Source: Acidobacteriota bacterium
GTDB lineage: Bacteria > Acidobacteriota > Terriglobia > Acidiferrales > UBA7541
Reading direction: 5' to 3'
NCBI GenBank assembly: GCA_028876695.1
Contig: JAGWRH010000413.1
Span: 1 to 23,607, forward strand
DNA length: 23,607 nucleotides
In this document: piece by piece, positions 1 through 8,269 of the stretch
How the letters are laid out: each line of letters begins with the position of its first letter
Numbering within the stretch: the first letter of the stretch is position 1
Notes under the pieces: generated by a model
What the model was told of the DNA's origin: nothing
What the model saw: only the letters and a program-made list of their open reading frames with translations
Database searches by the model: none
Position numbers and translations under genes: made by a program

Positions 1-1732
1 GCGAAACGCTCGCCGGCTCCGCCTCAGCCAGCAAAGTTTTCAGCTCCTCGGGCATTTCCGGTCGTGGGACCTCGAACAAAGCCATCTCTCCGCGCCGGTT
101 TGCGATCACGTGATTCTTCTGGCCCCAGGCGTCTTCCGTCTTCGGAAAATCCAGGCGGCTGTGCGCGCCACGGCTTTCCTTTCGCGCCAGCGCGGCATGC
201 GTGCACGCTTCCGATACGATCAGCATATTGCGCACGTCCTGCGATAAATGCCAGCCGGGGTTATACAAACGCGATCCTTCCACGCGCATGCGGTTGCTGC
301 GCGCTTTCAGCTGCTCGAGGTGCTCTAGAGCCTTTTTCAGGTCCTCTTCATTGCGAAAGATGCCGACCAGCTGCTGCATGGTTTCCTGCAAATCGTGGTG
401 AATCTGGTAGGGGCTTTCGCCGCCGGCCTGCCCAAATGGCGCCAGCAACTCACGCTCGGTCTCGTCAATCTGGCTCTGGTCGAGCGCCGGAGCGGCAACT
501 TTCCGAGCGTGCTCGGCGGCCGCAAGACCTGCGCGGCGGCCAAACACCAGCAAGTCCGAAAGCGAATTCCCTCCCAGCCGGTTTGCTCCATGCAAGCCGG
601 CAGCCGCTTCACCGGCTGCAAAGAGCCCGGCGATTGACGACTGCCCCGTCTCGGCCTCCACGCGAATCCCGCCCATTACGTAGTGGCACGTCGGACCCAC
701 CTCCATCGGGCCCTTGGTGATATCCACGTCGGCCAGTTCCTTGAACTGGTGATACATCGAGGGCAGCTTGCGGATCACGTACTCGGCCGGCTTGTGAGAA
801 ATGTCCAAAAATGCGCCGCCGTGCGGACTCCCGCGGCCCTCGCGCACTTCCGTGTAGATTGATCGCGCCACCACGTCGCGCGTGGAAAGTTCCATGCGCT
901 TCGGGTCGTACTTCTCCATGAAGCGCTCGCCGTTTTTATTGCGCAGGATTCCGCCCTCGCCGCGGACCGCCTCGGTCACCAAAATGCCCTGCACCCCCGG
1001 CGGCCAGACCATCCCGGTCGGATGGAACTGCACGAACTCCATATCCAGCAGCTCCGCGCCCGCCTGATACGCCAGCGCCATGCCGTCGCCCGTGCATTCC
1101 CACGAATTCGACGTGATCTTCCAGCATTTGCCGATGCCGCCGGTCGAAATCACGACCGACTTCGCTCGGAAAATCACAAACCGGCCCGATTCACGCCAGT
1201 AGCCGAACGCCCCGGCCACGCGATCGCCATCCTTAAGCAATCGCGCGATGGTACATTCCATGTACACGTCAAAGCCCATCTGCACACCGCGATCCTGCAG
1301 CGTGCGAATCATTTCGAGGCCGGTGCGGTCGCCCACGTGGCAGAGCCGCTTGTACGTATGCCCACCGAACGCCCGCTGCAGGATGTCGCCATTATCCGTG
1401 CGATCAAAGAGCGCGCCCCACTGCTCGAGTTCGCGCGCGCGGTCCGGCGACTCCTGTGCGTGCAGTTGCGCCATGCGCCAGTTGTTCAAGAATTTTCCGC
1501 CGCGCATGGTGTCGCGGAAATGCGTCTTCCAGTCGTCGGCCTTATCCACGTTGCCCATCGCCGCGGCAAGCCCGCCCTCCGCCATCACCGTGTGCGCCTT
1601 GCCGAGAAGCGATTTGCAGACCACCGCGACGCGCGCGCCGCGCGCCAGCGCTTCGATGGCCGCGCGCAAACCCGCGCCGCCCGCGCCTATGATCAGCACG
1701 TCGTATTCGTGGCTTTCGTATTTCGCATTCAC
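1..1732 (-). CDS. sdhA: Succinate dehydrogenase/fumarate reductase flavoprotein subunit (3' end outside window)
   Basis: This is the FAD-carrying catalytic subunit that oxidises succinate to fumarate on the cytoplasmic side of the membrane. About 577 residues are visible with no stop before the left edge. The family is usually about 580-640 residues, so only a short tail is missing. The N-terminus has the dinucleotide-binding loop GAGGAGLRAA (about residues 16-25). The flavin-linking histidine lies in KAHTVMAEGG (H47). Further catalytic signatures are FHPTG, RGEGG, CHYVMGG and the C-terminal GLHGANRLGGNSLSDL. The start is GTG at 1732, chosen because it overlaps the upstream sdhC stop (GTGA), an arrangement expected for translational coupling. 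No in-frame ATG lies near the expected N-terminus. The order C-A, with the iron-sulfur subunit B expected beyond the edge, matches the Sdh1 operon of mycobacteria. Fumarate reductase activity cannot be excluded from sequence. Confidence 0.95.
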   Translation of the reverse strand, partial: MNAKYESHEYDVLIIGAGGAGLRAAIEALARGARVAVVCKSLLGKAHTVMAEGGLAAAMGNVDKADDWKTHFRDTMRGGKFLNNWRMAQLHAQESPDRARELEQWGALFDRTDNGDILQRAFGGHTYKRLCHVGDRTGLEMIRTLQDRGVQMGFDVYMECTIARLLKDGDRVAGAFGYWRESGRFVIFRAKSVVISTGGIGKCWKITSNSWECTGDGMALAYQAGAELLDMEFVQFHPTGMVWPPGVQGILVTEAVRGEGGILRNKNGERFMEKYDPKRMELSTRDVVARSIYTEVREGRGSPHGGAFLDISHKPAEYVIRKLPSMYHQFKELADVDITKGPMEVGPTCHYVMGGIRVEAETGQSSIAGLFAAGEAAAGLHGANRLGGNSLSDLLVFGRRAGLAAAEHARKVAAPALDQSQIDETERELLAPFGQAGGESPYQIHHDLQETMQQLVGIFRNEEDLKKALEHLEQLKARSNRMRVEGSRLYNPGWHLSQDVRNMLIVSEACTHAALARKESRGAHSRLDFPKTEDAWGQKNHVIANRRGEMALFEVPRPEMPEELKTLLAEAEPASVS

Positions 1733-2508
1733 AGGAGTCGAATGTCCTTAATGGTTCCGGCGGCCACCAGCCGGATGTAAAGGTCCGTCAGCGCCACCGA
1801 GATCATGCTGACCCATGCCCAAAACATATGATGCTCGTTGAGTCGCGTCACTCCTCGCCAGGCCCCATGGCGGGTTACCGCCGCCGCGCTGCAGGAAAAA
1901 CAATCCAATCGTCCGCCAGCCAGGTGCCGGAATGAATGGCAGCCGAAAGTGTAGCCTGTTAGCAAAATAATGTTCACCAGCATGGCCACCGTGCCGACGC
2001 CTAAGCCAATTCCATTCGGAAAAAAGAACGCGCGAATCGCGTCGTACCAAAGGAAAGCCAGAAATACGAGCGCGATCACAAAAAAGTAGCGGTGCACGTT
2101 TTGAAGGATATAAGGAAAGGAGGTCTCGCCGCAGTAGCCGCTCGATTTCTTTTCTCCCACCGCGCACGCCGGCGGATCGACAAAAAATCCGCGGTAATAC
2201 GCCTTACGATAGTAGTAACACGTCATTCGAAAGCCGAGCGGGCCCCACAAAATCAAGACGGCCGGCGAGATGACCCGTGGCAGCCAATGATGCTGCGGGT
2301 CGATCAGCGGCGAATAAAAAGGCGAAAGATACGGATCGGTCCAGTAATAGTCGCCCGCGAGCGCACGCCACGTCGTATAAATTGCGAACACGCTCATCAC
2401 GATGACAAACGGCCAGTTCTCCAGCCACCACGCATCGCGCCGCTCCGTGCGCGGGCGGCGCGTTTCCGGCACGGTCGCCAGAGTGTTGGTTGTTGCCGAT
2501 TGCGCCAC
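1729..2508 (-). CDS. sdhC: Succinate dehydrogenase membrane anchor, Sdh1-type with Cys/His-rich motif
   Basis: This 259-residue integral membrane protein anchors SdhA/SdhB and passes electrons to quinone. Five hydrophobic segments are visible, beginning near WPFVIVMSVFAIYTTW, VISPAVLILWGPLGF, FFVIALVFLAFLWY, GVGTVAMLVNIILLTG and FWAWVSMISVALTDLY. This resembles the long single anchor of mycobacterial Sdh1, not the paired SdhC/SdhD b-type anchors. Between helices 4 and 5 lies GCHSFRHLAGGRLDCFSC (C190, H191, H195, C203, C206). A second conserved-looking block carries C115, C126 and the QNVHRYFF histidine. Mycobacterial Sdh1 is reported to hold a membrane-embedded Rieske-type [2Fe-2S] cluster, so these are candidate ligands. 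I chose GTG 2508 because GAAAGGA sits 9 bases upstream. An in-frame TTG at 2565 would add 19 residues but has no clear ribosome site, and a small inverted repeat lies just downstream of it. Confidence 0.88.
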   Translation of the reverse strand: MAQSATTNTLATVPETRRPRTERRDAWWLENWPFVIVMSVFAIYTTWRALAGDYYWTDPYLSPFYSPLIDPQHHWLPRVISPAVLILWGPLGFRMTCYYYRKAYYRGFFVDPPACAVGEKKSSGYCGETSFPYILQNVHRYFFVIALVFLAFLWYDAIRAFFFPNGIGLGVGTVAMLVNIILLTGYTFGCHSFRHLAGGRLDCFSCSAAAVTRHGAWRGVTRLNEHHMFWAWVSMISVALTDLYIRLVAAGTIKDIRLL

Positions 2509-2517
2509 GATTTCCGT

Positions 2518-2524
2518 CCTTTCG
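2518..2524 (-). promoter_or_regulatory. Ribosome binding site deciding the sdhC start
   Basis: The minus strand reads GAAAGGA here, followed by CGGAAATC and then GTG at 2508-2506. The purine run and 8-9 base spacing favour the GTG at 2508 over the upstream in-frame TTG at 2565. The 15-base region 2543-2557 also forms a perfect 6-bp stem with a 3-base loop (GCCGCG-TCA-CGCGGC on the plus strand), which would lie in the leader if 2508 is the start. Confidence 0.55.
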
Positions 2525-2565
2525 GAGCTTTTCCGGGTCTCGGCCGCGTCACGCGGCGGAGGCAA

Positions 2566-3034
2566 GCGGCCTTAGCCTATTCGAGAAATGGCAATTTGCA
2601 AGTGGAATCTTGTTTCATATCTGCCGCGGTCGCGGCGAAATTCGACTTTATACAAGTGTTCGCCCGCCATCGATCACGATTGTCTGCCCAGTTATAGATT
2701 CAGCCGTCGCCAGGCAGGCAACCGCTCCCGCGACGTTTTGTGGCGGTCGGTTCGATGCAGCGACACTCGGTACACGTAAGCGTTTAAGACCGGCCGCGCG
2801 TTCCAACCGCGCCCGCCATTTCGGAATGGCAAGTTCCAAACTGGAAATGGCGACAAAAGTCCCGCTCTGTACGCGCCGGATTTATGGCGGCATTTCGCAG
2901 AGATACGCGACTCCACCACTTTTCGGTAATCGGCAACTGCATTGCATGTAGTGGCTTTTCGTGGCAGTAGCAGGGGTGTGCCGCAATAGCACAGCCGTGC
3001 GCGGATAACTGTGTTTCGGCCCGTGTTTCGTTTT
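2566..3034. other. Divergent intergenic region between sdhC and the hybrid sensor
   Basis: Besides the SDR relic, this stretch holds an inverted repeat CCATTTC...GAAATGG (about 2817-2850) enclosing GGAA...TTCC, and a smaller TGTGC-N7-GCACA repeat near 2977-2993. A motif near 2585 (GAAATGGCAATTTGCAAG) loosely resembles the segment at 2821 (GGAATGGCAAGTTCCAAAC). I could not identify a convincing promoter for either flanking gene. A weak minus-strand candidate is TTGCAA-N16-TAGGCT at about 2573-2600. No complete gene is present. Confidence 0.4.
2648..2760 (-). pseudogene. C-terminal relic of a short-chain dehydrogenase/reductase (SDR)
   Basis: Read on the minus strand, about 35 codons ending in TAA encode RPPQNVAGAVACLATAES followed by ITGQTIVIDGGRTLV. 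This is the typical C-terminal end of classical FabG-like SDR enzymes (pattern xPxxVAxAVxxLA...ITGQxxxVDGG). Nothing of the Rossmann nucleotide-binding start, the catalytic Ser-Tyr-Lys or the central sheet can be found upstream. The reading frame continues to about 2839, but with a composition that does not resemble an SDR. It is therefore a decayed gene end, not a functional enzyme. It lies upstream of sdhC on the same strand, so an SDR gene may once have preceded the sdh genes. The left limit is the stop codon; the right limit is approximate. Confidence 0.65.
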
Positions 3035-3041
3035 GAGGAGG
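3035..3041 (+). promoter_or_regulatory. Strong ribosome binding site deciding the hybrid sensor start
   Basis: GAGGAGG is followed by five bases and then TTG at 3047. This near-perfect Shine-Dalgarno site argues that translation begins at TTG 3047, not at the in-frame GTG at 3011. The resulting protein starts MPVRRKTLVILVV, a normal positively charged start to a first membrane helix. Confidence 0.75.
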
Positions 3042-3046
3042 CAACT

Positions 3047-6000
3047 TTGCCCGTTCGCCGCAAAACTCTGGTAATTCTGGTCGTCACAGTTTCCGCCCTG
3101 GTTGGCATTCTGTATCTCGTGTCACGCACGTTCCTGCTTAGTCGATTCACCGATATTGAGCGCGAGGCCGTCCGCCAGGACGTTGACCGCTCATCCGCCG
3201 CGCTCTCCGCCGACCTCGACGCGATGGATGAGCTCGCTCTCGACAACTCCTCATGGGATGCAGCTTACAGTTACATGGGACATCCGACGCCTGGTTTTAT
3301 TGCTTCCGCGTTCGGCCAGGCGCCGGCGGGCGCGTTCGTTACGCAGCATGACGATTTCCTGCTTTTTGTGAGCCTTTCCGGCGCAATCGTCGGAGACAAA
3401 AACTTCGGCCCCTCGTCCGGGAAATACGCGTCTGTGCTTCAAGAAATGCGCGCGCGGCTCGCTCCCGATTCCCCGCTCGTTCACGGCTTGCTCTTGACCC
3501 GCCCGCTTCACGGCATTCTGATGTTATCGGGACGCCCGGTGCTGTTTGCGGCGCGTCCTGTGCTCCCGTCCACGGGACAAGGAACGTCGCGTGGGGCGCT
3601 CGTCGTCGGCCGGTTTTTCAACGAAGGTGAAATTCGACGGCTGGCCCAGCAAACGCACCTGAAACTATCCTTTCTGGCGGTGAGCGACTCGCTGCCGTCA
3701 GATGTCAACCTGGCTCTCGGGCATCTGCGAAGCTCAGGTTCTGCCTTCGTCCAGCCGCTCGATCGCTCGACCATCGCGGGTTACGCGCTCGTTCCCGATA
3801 TCTATGGCCATCCCGCATTGATTCTGAAAACGGAAGTGCCGCGAGCAATTTACCAGGAGGGCCGCCTGAGCGTGCTTCACTTCGCCGCGGCCTTACTGCT
3901 CGCCGGCATCGTTTTCGGCGGAATCGTGCAGTTGCTGCTCGAAAAATCGTTGGTATCGCCTCTGGCGGTTCTGAATGCCAGCGTCGAGCAAATCGCCGCA
4001 GGCGTCGATCAAAGCAACGCGAGCGTCCGTTCGGGGCGCGACGAGCTGGCCATGCTGGGGAACGCGGTCCATCGCATGATCGACGCGGTCCATCGCTCCG
4101 AAGAGCAACGCAATCAAATCGAAGCCCGCTACCGCGTGTTCATGAACAACTTGCCCGCGATCGCCGCGATCAAGGACGAAGCCGGCCGATTCGTCTATTT
4201 CAATGCGCCGCTGGCCCGAACATTCGGGCTCGACCTGCAAAGCTTCGAAAAACCAATCGAGCCTACCTGGCTTCCCGCTCACACCATCGAACAGATTCGG
4301 AGCCACGAACAGGAAGTCCGTCAATTGCTTCGGCCCATGGAATTCGAGGAAATCGTGCCAAAACCGGATGGCGCCGAGCATTACTGGCTGACCCTCCGCT
4401 TCCCGCTCACCGAAGCCGATGGCCGTATTCTGATCGGCATGGTCGCGATCGACATTACCGAGCGCAAGCGCGCCGAGGCGGAGCTCAGCCTGGCTCGCGA
4501 AAAGGCGGAGCTCGCTCTGCGAACTAAGGCTGAATTCCTTGCCGACGTGAGCCACGAAATCCGCGCGCCGATCAACGGCGTGATCGGCATGACCGACCTC
4601 GCGCTCGAATCCGGGCCGAGTCCAGAGCAGCGCGAATATCTCGAGGTCGTAAAATCGTCCGCTCGAACGCTGCTTTCGCTTTTCAACGACATCATCGACT
4701 TCTCGAAATTGGACGCGGGCACGCTCGATTTCGAGAACATCGACTTCAGTCTTCGGGGCGCGGTGGAATCGATCATCCGATCGCTCGCCCCGGCCGCCCG
4801 CGAAAACAAAATCGAGCTGTCGTCCCGGATTGACGACGCCGTCCCGGATGCGATTCGCGGGGATCCCACGCGGCTGCGGCAGGTGCTCGTGAACCTCCTG
4901 CAATTGGGTCTGAAGCTGACGCAATTCGGCGAGATTGTCCTTTCTGCCGACGCCGAGATGCAGACCGAGGAGGAAATCGTTCTTCATTTCTGCGTGCGCA
5001 TGGCGGCCGAAGGTGTAGCGCTTCCTAACATTGGGGCGCAAGCTGGCAAGTCCGACGGCGCGCATGGCGCGGGTCCCTGGCTTGGACGACCCGGCCTTAG
5101 CGTCGTCATCGCTGCCCGGTTGGCCGAACTTATGGGCGGCCGAATCTGGGCCGAAACGCAACCCGGCCACGGCAGCTCATACAACTTTAACGCGCGATTC
5201 GAGCTTCTGAGCCCGTACTCCGATGCGGGCCGCCCCGCCTCAATGTCTCAGCTGCACGACCGGCGCGTGATGGTCGCGGACGATAATCCCACCAACCGCA
5301 AAATTCTTGCCGAAATGCTACAGACTTGGCGAATGCGGCCCACAGTCGCGGCCGGCGGCGCAGAAACTCTCCTGGAGCTGGAGCGCGCCCGCGAACAGGG
5401 AGTTCCCTTCTCGCTGGCAATTCTCGACAGCCGCATGCCCGACATGGACGGGTTCAGGTTAGCCGAAAAAATCCGGCACGATCCTCGATTGGCCGGCACC
5501 AAGATTCTCCTGCTCACATCCGCCGGATTGAGGGGCGATGCCGCTCGTTGCCGCGACCTTGGCATTCAGGCATACCTTCCCAAACCGGTCGCCGCAGCCG
5601 ACCTCCTGGACGCCATTCGTCGTGTCCTCGGGAAGGCGGCATCGGAAGGCGATGGTCCTTCGTTTCTCGTTACGCGTCACTCGCTGCGCGAGGCGCGCCG
5701 TCGCCTGAAAATCCTGATCGCGGAAGATAACGCGGTGGACCGCACGCTGGCCGTGCGATTGCTCGAAAAGCGCGGATACACCGTGGAAACGGTCGAAACC
5801 GGCCGAGCGGTTTTGCAGGCCCTGGAGCGCGATTCCTTTGATGCGATCCTTATGGATATTCAGATGCCGGAGCTTGACGGCCTGCAGGCTACGGTGGCGA
5901 TTCGAGACCACGAACGCATCACCGGTATCCATGTCCCCATCATCGCCATGACCGCTTATGCCATGAGCGGTGATCGGGAACGCTGCCTCGCCGCGGGCAT

Positions 6001-6088
6001 GGATCGCTACATTCCCAAGCCGCTTAACGTACAGCACTTGTACCAGACGATCGACGAAATCTCCGCCAGCACCCCCTCCCTCGTGTGA
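3047..6088 (+). CDS. CHASE4-HAMP-PAS hybrid sensor with degenerate kinase domain and two receiver domains
   Basis: This 1013-residue membrane sensor belongs to the hybrid histidine kinase family. The visible order is: membrane helix 1 (about residues 6-27); periplasmic CHASE4-like domain (about 35-270, with the typical NSSWDAAYSYM block); membrane helix 2 (about 277-299); HAMP (about 300-355); PAS (about 362-480); HisKA with H503 in ADVSHEIRAPINGVIGM; ATPase-like domain (about 605-725); REC1 (D794, K846); and REC2 (D937, K991). Both receivers keep the acidic pair, phospho-aspartate and lysine. The ATPase-like domain does not: the N-box reads NLLQLGLKLT, with leucine (L620) where the Mg-binding asparagine belongs. 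The usual DTGIG reads MAAEG (about 652-656), no F-box is visible, and the glycine-rich GTGLGL reads GRPGLSV. Autophosphorylation is therefore doubtful, and it may instead relay phosphate or act as a scaffold. No partner regulator is adjacent. The ligand is unknown. Confidence 0.88.
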   Translation: MPVRRKTLVILVVTVSALVGILYLVSRTFLLSRFTDIEREAVRQDVDRSSAALSADLDAMDELALDNSSWDAAYSYMGHPTPGFIASAFGQAPAGAFVTQHDDFLLFVSLSGAIVGDKNFGPSSGKYASVLQEMRARLAPDSPLVHGLLLTRPLHGILMLSGRPVLFAARPVLPSTGQGTSRGALVVGRFFNEGEIRRLAQQTHLKLSFLAVSDSLPSDVNLALGHLRSSGSAFVQPLDRSTIAGYALVPDIYGHPALILKTEVPRAIYQEGRLSVLHFAAALLLAGIVFGGIVQLLLEKSLVSPLAVLNASVEQIAAGVDQSNASVRSGRDELAMLGNAVHRMIDAVHRSEEQRNQIEARYRVFMNNLPAIAAIKDEAGRFVYFNAPLARTFGLDLQSFEKPIEPTWLPAHTIEQIRSHEQEVRQLLRPMEFEEIVPKPDGAEHYWLTLRFPLTEADGRILIGMVAIDITERKRAEAELSLAREKAELALRTKAEFLADVSHEIRAPINGVIGMTDLALESGPSPEQREYLEVVKSSARTLLSLFNDIIDFSKLDAGTLDFENIDFSLRGAVESIIRSLAPAARENKIELSSRIDDAVPDAIRGDPTRLRQVLVNLLQLGLKLTQFGEIVLSADAEMQTEEEIVLHFCVRMAAEGVALPNIGAQAGKSDGAHGAGPWLGRPGLSVVIAARLAELMGGRIWAETQPGHGSSYNFNARFELLSPYSDAGRPASMSQLHDRRVMVADDNPTNRKILAEMLQTWRMRPTVAAGGAETLLELERAREQGVPFSLAILDSRMPDMDGFRLAEKIRHDPRLAGTKILLLTSAGLRGDAARCRDLGIQAYLPKPVAAADLLDAIRRVLGKAASEGDGPSFLVTRHSLREARRRLKILIAEDNAVDRTLAVRLLEKRGYTVETVETGRAVLQALERDSFDAILMDIQMPELDGLQATVAIRDHERITGIHVPIIAMTAYAMSGDRERCLAAGMDRYIPKPLNVQHLYQTIDEISASTPSLV

Positions 6089-6497
6089 GTGGCGAGCTGT
6101 GCAAAACAGACGGCTGACCCGTTCCCTAGTTCCGGGTAGCCGAGGCGCTCGTTCTTTGTTTTCTGTGGGTTAGGCAGGATTCTACTCGCATTGCAGTTCC
6201 GGCTAGAATTTGGACGATCAGGCGCCAACAAATCGAAGTTCTTGCGAGAGCTTGGGACGACGGCCGAGTTGTGCGCGCACGAGTCCGTATTTCACCTGGG
6301 CAAAAAAAAGCCCCCGACTGTCGCTAATCGATTTTGGTTGCTGCGTCTATTCGTAGAAATACCTTCGCAAATCTGGATACCCCTTCAATTAATCTCATCT
6401 CACCGCCGTTCGAGGAATTCAGCACGGGAAAAGCCCGGCGAGCGTGTTACGTCGTGTGGTAGCGTGGTACCAAGTGAGGCGATTCGAGGCATCCTCT
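6089..6497. other. Intergenic region upstream of hutU
   Basis: No convincing gene is present on either strand. Near 6148 a very short stem (CGAG-GCG-CTCG) is followed by a T-rich run (TTCTTTGTTTT) and might act as a weak terminator for the sensor gene. An eight-adenine run bounded by GGGC and GCCC lies at about 6298-6313. The part from about 6330 to 6400 is more AT-rich than its surroundings and probably holds the hut promoter, but I cannot assign -35 and -10 boxes with confidence. No recognisable HutC-type operator was seen. Confidence 0.35.
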
Positions 6498-8186
6498 ATG
6501 CCCAAACTCTCGGCCGAAAATCGCGCAGCGCATCCGCCGGTCCGCGCTCCGCGGGGCGCGGCGATCTCCTGCAAAAGCTGGCAGCAGGAAGGCGCGCTGC
6601 GGATGTTGATGAACAACCTCGATCCGGAAGTTGCGGAAAAACCGGAAGAGCTGATCGTTTACGGCGGCCGCGGAAAAGCGGCGCGGAATTGGGCTTGTTT
6701 CAACGCAATCGTCGATTCACTTCGCGCACTCGAAAATGACGAGACGCTGCTGATCCAGTCCGGAAAGCCCGTGGGCGTATTTCGCACGCACTCCTACGCG
6801 CCGCGCGTTCTGATCGCCAATTCAAACCTGGTCGGCCACTGGAACGACTGGCGGCACTTCGACGAACTCGATCGCGCGGGCCTGATGATGTACGGCCAGA
6901 TGACCGCCGGCAGCTGGATTTATATCGGCTCGCAGGGAATCTTGCAGGGCACGTATGAAACATTCGCGGCCGCCGGCCGGCGGCATTTCGGCGGCGATCT
7001 TTCGGGTAGGCTGATCGTAAGCGGCGGAATGGGCGGAATGGGCGGCGCGCAGCCGCTGGCGGCGACGCTGAATGGGGCGGCATTTCTGGGCATCGATGTC
7101 GATCCTGAACGCATCAAGCGGCGCGTCAAGACCGGCTATTGCGATGTAATGGTGAATGATCTCGATGAAGCGCTGCGCATCCTGAAGAACGCGGTGCGGA
7201 AGCGCGAAGCGACGTCGGTGGGGCTGGTCGGCAACTGCGCGGGCGTGATCCCGGCGCTCGCGCGTCGCGGCGTGGTTCCCGATTTGCTGACGGATCAGAC
7301 CAGCGCGCATGATCCCGTCGGCGGATACATCCCGCAAAATCTGACCGTCGAACAAGCCGCCGAGCTTCGCCAATCGGACCCGGAGACCTATCGCCAGCGC
7401 GCGCTCGAATCGATCGCCGTTCACGTGGAAGGAATGCTCGCGCTCCAAAAGCTCGGAGCGGTGACATTCGATTATGGCAACAACATTCGCACGTTCGCGT
7501 TTCAGCAGGGAGTGAAGAACGCTTACGATTTTCCCGGATTCGTTCCGGCATACATTCGTCCGCTATTCTGCGAAGGCCGCGGCCCGTTTCGATGGGCGGC
7601 ACTTTCCGGCGAGGCGTCGGATATTCATCGGACGGACCGGCTGGTGCTGGAAATGTTCGCCGAGGACGAGGTTTTGTGCCGCTGGATTCGACTTGCGCAA
7701 AAGAGGGTGCGATTTCAGGGCCTGCCCGCGCGCATCTGCTGGCTCGGCTACGGCGAGCGCGACAAGTTCGGGGTGGCCCTCAACGATCTGGTCGCGCGCC
7801 GCGAATTGAAGGCACCGATTGTAATCGGGCGCGATCATCTCGATTGCGGATCGGTGGCGTCGCCGTACCGCGAAACGGAATCGATGCGCGACGGATCGGA
7901 TGCCGTGGCCGATTGGCCGTTCCTGAATGCGCTGCTGAACACCGCGAGCGGCGCAAGCTGGGTTTCCATTCACAACGGCGGAGGGGTTGGTATCGGTTAC
8001 GCGCAACACGCTGGGCAAGTGCTGGTTGCTGACGGTACGAAAGATATGACTGAGAGGATTGAGCGCGTGCTGACCAACGATCCGGGGATCGGCGTGGCGC
8101 GCCACGTTGACGCGGGGTACCCTGAAGCGGTCGCATTCGCGAAGAAATCGGGCATCAAAATCCCGGAAATGCCGGACAATTCCTGA
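6498..8186 (+). CDS. hutU: Urocanate hydratase (urocanase)
   Basis: This cytoplasmic NAD-dependent enzyme hydrates urocanate to 4-imidazolone-5-propionate, the second step of histidine degradation. The product is 562 residues, close to the family norm of about 555. The NAD-binding stretch LIVSGGMGGMGGAQPLAAT and the active-site cysteine C414 in ARICWLGYGERDKFG are both intact (the Pseudomonas enzyme uses C410). Other family blocks are QTSAHDPVGGYIPQN, RDHLDCGSVASPYRETE and SIHNGGGVGIGYAQHAGQ. I chose ATG 6498 because GAGG lies about 8 bases upstream and the protein begins at the expected place. An in-frame ATG at 6444 would add 18 unrelated residues. The genes hutI and ftcD follow in pathway order on the same strand, but hutH is not in this window. 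Confidence 0.97.
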   Translation: MPKLSAENRAAHPPVRAPRGAAISCKSWQQEGALRMLMNNLDPEVAEKPEELIVYGGRGKAARNWACFNAIVDSLRALENDETLLIQSGKPVGVFRTHSYAPRVLIANSNLVGHWNDWRHFDELDRAGLMMYGQMTAGSWIYIGSQGILQGTYETFAAAGRRHFGGDLSGRLIVSGGMGGMGGAQPLAATLNGAAFLGIDVDPERIKRRVKTGYCDVMVNDLDEALRILKNAVRKREATSVGLVGNCAGVIPALARRGVVPDLLTDQTSAHDPVGGYIPQNLTVEQAAELRQSDPETYRQRALESIAVHVEGMLALQKLGAVTFDYGNNIRTFAFQQGVKNAYDFPGFVPAYIRPLFCEGRGPFRWAALSGEASDIHRTDRLVLEMFAEDEVLCRWIRLAQKRVRFQGLPARICWLGYGERDKFGVALNDLVARRELKAPIVIGRDHLDCGSVASPYRETESMRDGSDAVADWPFLNALLNTASGASWVSIHNGGGVGIGYAQHAGQVLVADGTKDMTERIERVLTNDPGIGVARHVDAGYPEAVAFAKKSGIKIPEMPDNS

Positions 8187-8228
8187 GCGCCTCACCCATT
8201 GGGAATCCCGAGTACAGTTTCAAATGAT

Positions 8229-8256
8229 TTGTTTTTTGCCCGGCGCGAGTTACTAT
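8229..8256 (+). promoter_or_regulatory. Possible promoter immediately before hutI
   Basis: In an AT-rich island between hutU and hutI, TTGTTT (8229-8234) and TACTAT (8251-8256) are separated by 16 bases. Transcription from it would start only about 7 bases before the hutI GTG, and no Shine-Dalgarno site is visible there. hutI might therefore be expressed from a nearly leaderless message in addition to read-through from hutU. The match is moderate and could be chance. Confidence 0.3.
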
Positions 8257-8269
8257 TTGGCTAATTATT

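Noticed and set aside
1022..1780. Plus-strand open frame of 252 codons over sdhA
   Set aside because: It is a shadow of sdhA, whose active-site motifs are all on the minus strand.
2585..2605. Sigma54-like -24/-12 promoter (TGGC...TTGC)
   Set aside because: The GG and GC elements are several bases too close; the similar word near 2826 lacks the GC at -12.
3893..5170. Long minus-strand open frame (about 425 codons) inside the hybrid sensor
   Set aside because: It is antisense to a clearly recognised multi-domain gene, has no recognisable domain, and is a common by-product of GC-rich coding sequence.
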